A stretch of 64,000 nt of DNA from assembly GCA_964057225.1 (NCBI GenBank), contig OZ059900.1:7140501-7204500 (forward strand). Reading direction: 5' to 3'. Both the position numbers and the translations under genes were made by a program. Below the pieces are notes generated by a model that worked only from the letters and a program-made list of their open reading frames with translations, was not told the origin of the DNA and did no database searches. The stretch comes from Auanema rhodensis. Taxonomy: Eukaryota; Nematoda; Chromadorea; Rhabditida; Rhabditidae. Shown one piece after another: positions 50,244 to 64,000 of this stretch (positions are counted from its first letter, which is position 1; every line of letters begins with the position of its first letter).

Positions 50244-53200
50244 GATTATATAAGACTGAGAAGATAACTCAAATTTTGTTTTCTTGAATCTAATTACATC
50301 TTAACGTCACACGTTATTTTTCATTGATTTCTATTCTGCATACAACGTGTTCTCGTCAATTGCTGTTTTTGTATCTCATGTCTAGTTTGATTTTCAATCA
50401 AATTTCTAGGAAATTGTCCTCCAGAAACTAACTTATGCTGTTCTATCATCTAGAGTTGAGCACTATAACTTTTACAAATGTTTTTTGAACAATCTCATAT
50501 GATTTTATTATGTTACATAATTTTAACGGAATACCTTTTTGAGAATCTTACCTTTCTCGTGTTAATTTCTACTCCCACAATCAGAAGTGTGTATACTTGA
50601 AAATTGTAATACATAAATTTTATTTTCTAATCAAATTACAATTGAAGTTGTATTTTATTGAAATTCATAGTGGATTAAAAGGCAAATCGGATTGTACTTG
50701 TAATCCTTGAAAATTCATGCAATAGTTGTAGTTTCGTATCACCTTGAGAGTTGTAAAATTACTCTTATCCAAGTTCACAAGCAATATAACACTTGTAAGC
50801 TTTGCTTCTGATTCATGATCCTCTTTTTATTTATAATTCATAACTCATAAACGTGAATATATTTATATTAATATATTATGGAACTGAGAAGAAATTGTAC
50901 TTATTTATTGCGAACAATAAAATCGTCTATTATTTCAAAATTTAATTTTATTGTGTGATTTTCCATTTTTTAAATGATCACTTTGTCAATTTCATGAGAG
51001 AAGGATATTAAAATCAGTATGGAAGATGACACTTAAAATGTAGTTTTACTCGCGTTGAGTATGCCTATCAACATAGAGTTGACTAATGCAATGAATGACT
51101 TTTTGGATTTCTAGTTAAGAGATGTGCCAATGAGAGATGAAGCGAGGATGGTTGAGGATTCAAGTGCTGAATACACACATATCTGACCATTATGCATCAA
51201 AGAGAGTACATATCAGAATGCTAGAATGCAAGCTGGGTCGAAAGAAACTGAGCAAGAAAGATTGAGAGTATAAGCGTTATGAAGAAATTAGTGACTCTCA
51301 GAGATGCAGCAGAAAACAGAGAGCTCAGAGAAGATCATAGTATAAGAGGATGAAAACGTGTATGATGAAAGCAGGATGCGACTGACAGAAAATGTAGTGC
51401 GAAGAATAACTCAGAAAATTTCTATTCAACTAATGAAAATAAACTCTTTCTTTCATCATTATATTTCGTTTTTTAGCATGTTTTTAAATATATATATATA
51501 TATTACGTTATTGCATTACTTCGATTAGGAAACCTTGTGTTTCTAAAAAAAGTAGTTATTACGGCCGCCTTTTGCAATAAACTGATACCACTTGCGATGA
51601 TATCATTGAATTCTAATATGTAAGACAATACAGAAAATATTATACCATTCTGAATACTGATTAATTTCATAACTACGATAATATCATAATATGAGCGATC
51701 TTGTTACTTATCTTTTTCGTTTTTATCATAGATTAAAATGTTTCAGGAAATGACGACAGGGCTGTAAAAATCATAAATTTTTTAACTCAAAGACGTTTGC
51801 TTGTGTCGTTCTTAACTTTATATTCATTCATATCGTCAAATACATCTTATGCCACTTTAAACTGTTCAAAAAGACATAAGCATGACAAAATTAGATGACA
51901 TTGACAGATAAACAAAGTTTTCAAGCATTTTTGTGAACATTTCATTCCAAAACTCAAACTTTTATTTATTATTGTGAATCAAAATTTCTGGATAAGTAGC
52001 TGCTATTAATCATTATTTACAACAAACTTTTATTTATTGCAACATAATTTTTAAGTATATTTTTATATATAGTATTATTAATAATATAGATCAGATATAA
52101 ATGCATAATATATGTATATTTATTTATCTTAAGAGCTTTGCAAAGATCTATAATCCACATGTCGCATTTGTCTTTAGTGAGATAATTCTTTAAGGCGATC
52201 AGTAGCGCTAGGTACCACTTCCTTTGTCAAGCCATTGTTCTCTTTTCTTCTATCATTTAACACTTCATGCTATTTGTTTTTACGGACGTTGTTTTATGTT
52301 TATTATGATACGTTTTGTGTTACAAAAAAATCTTTTGATAAGATTTATTTATTTAATGTAACTTTATTAAAAACTTTGAGTCTGATACATAATATATTAG
52401 TTTTAAACATAAAAATTGATAGTATATAATACAAATCATTCTTTTCATTATACAATATTTGAACTTCATTTTGATATAATATTTTTTCAATGACTAAATT
52501 CAAGTAAATACCATATATCAATCATAACAGAAAATAATGCAATTGCAGTATAAGAATCACACACAAAGTTTACAATAAATACTTCTACTTTTATTTTATG
52601 CTGAATTTCGTTTCAAGAATAATTGGACCAATAGGCTTTTTTTTTAAACTATTTCTTTTTTTCTACCACTTGTTCTTTCAATAATTTTTTTTGAATATTC
52701 ATAATGAAATCTAGTGAAAGTGTAATAACAATTTTCTTTCATTTTTTTACTAATACAGTAATCTTCTCATTTAATTTTCAATTTTTTTCCTAATACTCGT
52801 TTTCTTTTAATGTCCTTGGATTGATCTTGTGAGTATAAATTGTGTTTTTTTAACAAAAGGCAAATTTAATATTCTTCCTCGCGTATTTTTCATGAAATAG
52901 CTCATTACTTAATGCTCAGTCTCTATTATTCACTTTATTCTTCATGTCTTTGAGCTCTAAGCGCTATCGTTCTTTTTATCGGATCTGCCCTATTAAGCTT
53001 TGATCTCTTTTCACAAGTATTCTATGTCGCTTGTTGGAAAAGCTATTATCTAATTGAACGCGCTATATTATTTTCGTTGTCCATTAAGTATTTTTAAAAA
53101 AAAATTAGTTTGTACTCAAGTTCGTTAAAAAATTAGGCTCTCAGTGTATTTTCATCTATTTTTCATCTCACTCTTCACTATCGTATTTCTATTAGAACGC

Positions 53201-56200
53201 ATTTTACAGGATTTCGTTTTCTCTCTCTAGGCTGGTCAGAATAGACAACTATTGTTTCTAGCTCATGACTCCGCCTCTTTTCGTGTGTTTCTCATGCCAA
53301 TTGTCAGTATATCGCATAAAGCTACGCTAAGCTCCACCTCCTCTAAAACCATCTAGATTTTCTCCGGTTTAGTATGCCAACTTGGTTCTCTACATCAGCA
53401 GCCATCCTTATAGATTGTCACTCTCATGCTCTTTTCTTTAGTTTAACTCTAAATGAAAACTTACTTGCTATCAAAATGCTCATCTTATTTTTAACCTCGC
53501 TGTCTTTTCTCGAAGAAAGATACAGCGATCAGGTTTTATATATTGAACTTTTCACAACTTCTCACAGCTTCTCACAATTATGAAGTTTTCGATTATGCAT
53601 GAAGAACAGGAGGATAACTGAGCTATTAAGGTATGTATACTTTCTCTATATTATGACAAGAAATGACAAATTTCGAGTTAAGTCAAACCAAGAAAAATAA
53701 GAAGACATGAAATTTTGAATTTTAAAAAGGAAGAACGAAAATGAACTTCGTAAAATATATTAAAAGAGCCAATTTCGATAAAAGCTTTAAATTCAAGTAT
53801 ACAGTATTGAAATTGTATACATATTTATTACGCATATTTTATAAAACATCTATTGTTTTTTAAACTTACTGAAACACATATTTTACAATAGTTTTATGTT
53901 CCTAACGCTTGAGCTTTCCCTAAGACTCTCTACCGTATATCTTCCCACTTTTGATGGTAAAAAAAAATAAAACAAACGCATTACTCAAAACGAAAACCTA
54001 AAATCATTTTTTCTTTTTGAATGGTTTTCAATAATGTGACAGATGTGATCACAGAACGCAATTTCAAGTCACACGTCATGGAACATTCTTTATAGTTTTT
54101 ATGAGAAAAACTGGAAACTCGGCAAAATTATAATTTTTTGAAAACTTATTATACATAAATAATATTAAAACAATGAGGAATCATAATTGTACGAGGAAGC
54201 AGAACGTATTAGTGATACTCAATATCCTGCAACTTCAACTTATTAATTCAAAGTAAATCTACTATAAATTCTTGAAAAAGAACTGTTGAACGGATATGTT
54301 CGAGAGTTTAACTCTTGATTTTCACTCAGTTTAGATTTGATTCTGGAATACAGAAATACTGTGAAATTTCAAAAATTAGAGAAACAAGAAATTTGTATAA
54401 TTTACTAGAAATTGTCTTCACATTTTATTTTATGCGATTCTAAGCTTTCTCAACTTCGGGTTCAAGAAATAGATACATCAGTTTAGGCTAATAGAATGCT
54501 GCTATTAGTATGCTAATATAATTTCAAATCCTCCATTGTTTTTCAATTTTCTACGCGTGTTATAGTAATATTTCATCTTACAACATCTAATCAATTCTTC
54601 GAAATTAAATATAAAAAGGAATATAAGTTATTTATTCACATGCCAATTTGTGATCGTCATGTGATTCGACGTTGAAACGTGGTTTTAAAGTTTGGCAAGC
54701 AATATTTCTTTCAACTCTGTGAAGAAGACAAAGATCGGGCATACAAATATATCAAAAATGCTGCTTTCAATTTTACTGCTTTTGTTTTATAAACTATTGT
54801 TAGCTTCTTTTTTCACACACAAACCTATTACGATATACCCCCAATTATAAACCAATATTGTTCTAATATTCGTGGATATTAAACAATTTTAGCGATCTTT
54901 TGAACATTGATTCGAAAAGAGTTAAAGCTTGAATAAAAATAGTATTTTCTATAAAAATCTTGAAGAATTCTTCAATTGGCATTTAGCTATTTGGATTGTA
55001 TCTGACAAGACCAGTTTATGGAGTTCTACTTTTTTTTGTTAGACATTATTAAAAAAATTTGAACTTTTTTTCTGAAAAATAATTGATATTATTTCATGCA
55101 AGAAGATATGGCTGCATGAGATATTATGCAATATAACCATATCCTTTGCTCCTATTAGACCCTAGAATAAACTTCGAATCTTTTTAGGAGAAGCAAAAAG
55201 TAATGGAGGTGTGTTATCAGCTCAGCCGTTTAAATGATCCTGTTTTTCTTCCTTTGTACAATACCTAAAAACTTTAAACATTTGATCGACAACAGCTCTC
55301 ATGGAACCAGTCAATCCGTGGATATTCAATCAAAAATTGTTAAACGGTATAGAATTGCTTGTTACAATCTAGCGAGGATTAGAAGGTTAGTCAATTAATT
55401 CTGAAAACACATTAAATTAAGAAAAATGTGAAGCTTTTTGTTTATTTTTTTGCTACTCTAAAAACAAGGAGCTCTATCGAGTGCCTCGAAAATCAGTTTA
55501 ATATTGTGAAAAGTACATAGCTAGTATGAAACGCACGGATATTCTAATGTCACACGAAAAATACGCAACATTCGATTGAACAACTACTTCAAAAAATTTT
55601 TTTGATCAAAAGCGGTTGCTTCTCTAATCTTTATGGCATTTTATTCTTATTGCTGTGCAATCATGATTGATAACAAAACTGTTTTGAACAAAATAATGTA
55701 AGAGCGGAACATATTTCATGATATCATATAGCAATAAGAATAATATGAAATAGAAAGAAATCAGCATCGCATACAGATTTTCTTCACAATTTGATCGCAC
55801 AAACAAACTGTTTTATGCGTGCGATAAGATGTCTGAATGTTGCATTTTAATAATAACTGGATGCGGTGATGTAAGTTTGATACACTGGAACGATAATGCC
55901 AACAAAAATGCACCATTTTTTGTGAGTTCCGTCTTGAGACAAAAAACTGAATTCTAAATACTGTTACAGAGTGTAATTTGAAAGACAGTTAATTTGTTGA
56001 TCAAGAATTAGAACAGAGAAAACAATTTTGGTTTAGCTCATTTTAAAAAATGCAAATTGAGATTTTCGTAGAAATCATTTTCTTTTCGTTAAGCCTGGGC
56101 AATATTAACTCAAATAAAACAAACATGACAAACTTGAGACAATATAAAAATCAGACAAAGTAGGAATATCCATGTTCTTCTTTATCACTAACGTATTTTC

Positions 56201-58837
56201 GAAATGAAAAATAGAAAGAGATACTATATTGATAACAGTTTGTCTTGATATGCATAAAAATCAATAAAAAACATGGTCTTTTGCAACATTGTGAATTTCT
56301 CGCAAATATTTGATGCATATTTTTCTGACCATGTACATATCTTGCTTGTCCATTTCTCTTATACGCAGGTGTATGTGTGTGTTGAAGGGGTATTTCAGTT
56401 CACATGTGCAAATATCATGTATCAAGCATTTTGTAAAATACAATGACTAGTCAAAACGACAGATGAGAAGAAGTGGATCATTATTGTAACCGATAGGTAC
56501 GATATATATGTATAATAGATAGATAGCTTCACCTCCATATAGTTTTTGATATATATATATATATATATTGTACATGTGAGCTCCGTTTTTTTACGATTCA
56601 AACAATTGCATCTCATTCATATTAATTTTTTTCCTTACTCATTTACTTGAAGCCTTGGTAATAGTACCCGTTGTTTGGCACGTAACCTAGCTGGTACTCT
56701 ATATTTTATATAAAAAATCAGCAGAATGAAGAAAAAATAGGAGAAATGCTTTTATTAAAATGCCACAATATGTACCATTTTTGTGACATCTATAACATGA
56801 GCTTTCCAACTAACAATTGCCAATAGCAACGCATCATTTTGTTCCTGAAAAAAAAGAAAATAAATAATGGCAGCTTCAAAATTGATTCTATTTTTTCTCT
56901 TTTCTTTGTTATAGTTTTTATATAATTATTGTTTTTCTCAGACAGTTTCACATAACGAAAAGAAAAATGAAATATTCAATGCTTTTTTGATATATCGAGT
57001 TTTTCTATTGTTTAAACTGTTTTTTTTTCATTTTCTGATATAAGAAAATGGTTTCATCAATATTTATATAATAACCAATAATTAGTGAACGATTTAAAAC
57101 GTTTGGTATTGCCAATTCATATAACAATTTTGTTGTGACCTGTCTAATCAATTGTCAGAAATCGCGCAGCAACATATTCAGTTCAATTCTTTCACTTAGT
57201 CTTTTTCTTCTGATATCTGTTATAGTGGGTTTTTCCGATTAGAATAGTTGAAAACACGAGGACGCTAGAGATGAAACAAAGAAAATAATAGAACTAAAAA
57301 ATTTATAACATACAAAAATTATGTTTCTTTGAATATTACAGAGGTGGGTTTATGTTTTCTGTATTTAGCCTTTTATTCCGATTATACTTGAGTTTAATTT
57401 AATACCTGCGTACAAAAATCATACCGCTGCTGCAATTGACACCGTGATCATTTAATTATAATATGTTAATCATATCCTTTATTAGCAATGAATGATATAA
57501 ATTAAGTAGGATAAGTTCGGAAGAATAGCCAAGAAATTTTCATCATTTTATACAACTTTAATATGTATTTTTGGTATCTACGCCACAATCTATTTTATTT
57601 CATGTAATAAATGCTGGTAGATACATTTTCTCAATAAGACTGCTAAATCTCAAAAATAACTGATATTTAAATTTTTCTTGTTTATTTTTTTTCGTGTTCG
57701 ATATGGCATTTGTCTATAATATGACATGACCTAATCCATCAATAACTCTAAAAAATAAATCGAAAATTGCCCAACATAACATATATGATAATAAATAGAA
57801 AGAAATATCTGCTAACTATTCTATCGCTTTTGCAACATAGAGTAATATTTATACATTCTTATGTCATTATCCATTTTTTGATGGTTTTTTTTTTCATTGG
57901 AATAATCTTTGATGCAATCTGCCATTAGTCTCAACGCTTTCTATTATATTTTATTCAATTAAAAAACCTGCTTGAAAATACTAATTGCTTCTCCATAAAT
58001 ACATCAGTTCTGGTTTTCTATTTCTATTCATCAAAAAGTAAGTATATTTGAGAAATGGTTTCAATAGCTTACTATAAAAGCACAAAAGCTTCATTCTATG
58101 AAAATCAATAAGGAAACTTTATTAGAAGTATGAATGATTTTTCTAAATCTCATAAAACTAGAACAATGGAAAAAAAATTAGTTAATACAAATCATTTAAT
58201 GTAAATTGATAAATGTAAATTGAAATGAGATGTATTTTGAAACGTTCTATTTTAAGCTTGTTTGTAGAAAATTTTCTTTCCACTATTACAAAATTTTATT
58301 TATTAGAAAAACTTTCATTAGAAGATTGAAATAGATTGTTGTACTTTGTGAGTATTGAACTACAATTAAAAGAATCCAAAATGCAGTCTGTATAACAATT
58401 CGCATCTTCACCTCATCGGAACCCATCTAGAAAATATTTCTATAACACCGGTTTTGAAACAAATTGCGGTTAAGACTTCTTTTCTTTTCAAATTGCGACG
58501 GTGATTCACTAAAGTGCGTTTTTTCCTACTTAACACTATATTTTTACCTCAGTAATATCTGTATAATCCATTTTATATAGTATCTATATTTTTGTTAAAT
58601 ATTTTTTTTATCTCTTATTCTCTTCGTTTATTTCAATCTCACAAGTTTCCGTAGCTGTTGGTCTGCTGATCTTGTGTCAAGCTGCTTGTCCTCTTAGATT
58701 GTGCCGTCTACACTTCGAATATTTACACTTTGCTTCATGTGCTCCGCTTCTCGACCTCTTTTCATCATTATCTACTTTCGTAGCTAAAAGAAATAGTCGC
58801 CCTCTTCATATATTCGTCTCGCCATTCTTATAGATTT

Positions 58838-58902
<65 letters not shown>
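58838..58902 (+). repeat. CT microsatellite
   Basis: About 65 bp of (CT)n with two interruptions. Confidence 0.95.
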
Positions 58903-58906
<4 letters not shown>

Positions 58907-59243
58907 AGTATTCTCTTTGTGAATCAGATGCAATAATGAATTGTCCTCAACACACGCTGTTTTTTTACATACAATCAGCCCTTTTTAAAAATACAGTTCT
59001 CATTTCAATACAATCTTGTGATTGTGATCTGTTTCAAATTCTTTCAGATTGCATATATAAATAACTTATATTGTTAACGTACTTCGACTTTTTACTTTAA
59101 TAAGTATTGAATTTTGTCTTTTCGATATCTAAAGCATGGTTCTACTATTTCTATACGTTTGAATTTATTCTGCTTGCGGACATTTGAAAAAAATTTCTCA
59201 TCACTGGAGTTCTTTCTCTAGTTCTTATTTGTTTTCAATTATC

Positions 59244-59253
59244 ATATCATATA

Positions 59254-59320
<67 letters not shown>
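59244..59320 (+). repeat. AT microsatellite
   Basis: About 77 bp of almost pure (AT)n. It is able to form a hairpin, and its length in an assembly is often unreliable. Confidence 0.95.
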
Positions 59321-59325
<5 letters not shown>

Positions 59326-60655
59326 AGAGTCAGCTGTCTCGCTGTAAAAAATATTCTAGAATTGGTGATGAAAAAATGAATGCAGAAATTTATTGAAATA
59401 TAACTACCATTTGATCAATAACTTTTATATGGTGAATTGGCTTACAGACGTTTCTTGAAGCTTGCACATAAAACAGCACCCAAACGGTAGCTAATTAGAT
59501 TTTTGCTTCTGTCAAGTAGTTGTAGCGTTTCGTGGCCTGTCCTTATCTCTTAAAGTCTTTCACTTGTCTCATAATTGCCGAGCTGAATTTCTGTACTTGA
59601 AGATCGTCAACATCTCGTAAGCAAAAGAAAAGAAAAGAAGATGATATAGCACAAAAGATAATGAAAAAAATAAAAGATAACCTCGGTATTCTCTGACTGA
59701 ATGGTGAAATGATAATTAATAAAATAGAGAATAATATTAATATTAATCTAAGTAATTCCATCTCCATTAAATAAAAATGTTGCTCGACAATTTGCCAAAA
59801 CGCTTATTCAAACTAAATAAATAAATAAAAAAGAATAAAGAAAGTTTGAAAGCGTTTCAGATTTGAGATTTCACAATATTATTTGTTCATGTTTCCTAAT
59901 CTCATTATTCTAAATATCAATTCAAATCAGAAAAATGTTAGAGATGGTTTTGTACGTAAACAAGGAAATTTTTTGATTTTCATTTCGAATATGGTATTTA
60001 GCGCCTTTTAACAATAATGATTATTGTATTTTTATAAAAATTATAGACAGATTAAAAAGATTTATCATCATTAATTTTTATTAAAAATCTATCTATATAT
60101 ATATATATATATATCTATATATATATTTATTATAATATTATGGAATGATTTTGCCTAAGCCCAGCATTGGTAAATGTTTTAAATAAACTATATAATTTTC
60201 AATAAAAAACTATTTTGTTTTCTGTATTGTAAAGTTTTCACCATTAGATATGCTGGGATATAATCGTTTTATCTTTTTCTTTCTCATTGATTGTTAAATT
60301 TTTGGCTATCATTAACCAGGAATATGAATGAAAAAAATGTTGCTTTTTACATTTTTTTTAATTGATCACTTATCTCATTTGTTGAGACAATGTGTGTATT
60401 GGTTTACAATTTAGATTATATATGAAGTTTATGATATGTGATAAGTATGAATATGTATTTCGCTATAACTTTTTTTTTTGCATTTTTACTTTTTTTAGCA
60501 TGTCCGTTTTTGTGGTTTATATTTTTATATGATTGAACTTAGATTGTCAAATTCGAACTTGGTTACATGGCCATTTGCTGTTAACGGTAATAATGGTGCT
60601 GAGAATATTTCGAATTCTTCTCTGTGGAGAAGAACGCAGTGAAGTGAGAATAGCG

Positions 60656-60674
60656 AAAAAAAAAAAAAAAAAAA
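60656..60674 (+). repeat. A19 homopolymer next to T8
   Basis: A run of 19 A, then GA, then eight T that form the polypyrimidine tract of the ABC transporter's first visible acceptor (60685-60686). Confidence 0.9.
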
Positions 60675-60710
60675 GATTTTTTTTAGATTCTTCGACATGA
60701 ATCCTATAAC

Positions 60711-64000
<3,290 letters not shown>

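Larger units (their letters stand above)
50244..60686. other. About 10 kb without recognisable gene
   Basis: No exon set in phase was found. Contents: a purine-rich block at 51110-51400, a pyrimidine-rich block at 52910-53600, a pyrimidine-rich block ending in a CT microsatellite at 58640-58902, an AT microsatellite at 59244-59320 and short AT runs near 60095-60130. Confidence 0.55.

Overview
The window reads as nematode nuclear DNA. It is strongly AT-rich, with spliced genes, many short introns (about 40-60 nt) ending in TTTCAG or TTTTAG, a few kilobase-long introns, and typical nematode families: a GH25 lysozyme with an intestinal-type GATA site, a TWK two-pore potassium channel and an ABCC/MRP transporter with a TMD0. 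Species cannot be named from the sequence. Most ATG-to-stop reading frames in the window are chance; the real genes were rebuilt by hand from splice sites and checked for reading-phase continuity.

Layout: 1-5.2 kb, nothing recognised. 5.3-9.7 kb, two minus-strand genes (GH25 lysozyme; TWK channel). 9.9-11 kb, the 3' end of a possible tail-anchored membrane protein (minus). 14.1-15.6 kb, a small secreted Cys-rich protein (plus). 16-18.5 kb, a mariner-type terminal repeat, CT microsatellites and a TATA box with a short ORF. 18.9-20.8 kb, a 12-exon gene for an unrecognised 413-aa Ser/Tyr/acidic protein (plus). 24.5-26.7 kb, a 203-aa type I membrane protein (plus). 39.4-41.1 kb, a two-exon gene for a basic, Ser-rich 195-aa protein (minus) whose intron holds a GT microsatellite. 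45.3-50.2 kb, an 11-exon gene for an unrecognised 550-aa protein (plus). 50.2-60.7 kb, a roughly 10-kb stretch without recognisable genes. 60.7-64 kb, the 5' half of an ABCC transporter that runs off the window (plus).

The most striking structure is a near-perfect inverted repeat. Arms of 3,775 bp (25970-29744 and 32810-36584) flank a 3,065-bp spacer. Every paired coordinate I checked sums to 62554, so there is no net indel between the arms, and I could see five differences, all transitions. The left arm begins inside the last intron of the type I membrane protein gene and carries its final exon; the right arm therefore holds an orphan antisense copy of that exon. The spacer carries decayed reading frames that resemble a Polinton/Maverick-like or related large DNA element (a CxxC...HxxxxC finger like that found upstream of protein-primed type B polymerases, a coiled-coil protein, and two tandem paralogous small ORFs). 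I found no unambiguous new biological system; the inverted duplication is the best candidate for follow-up.

The genes do not form an obvious operon or pathway: spacing is large and strands are mixed.
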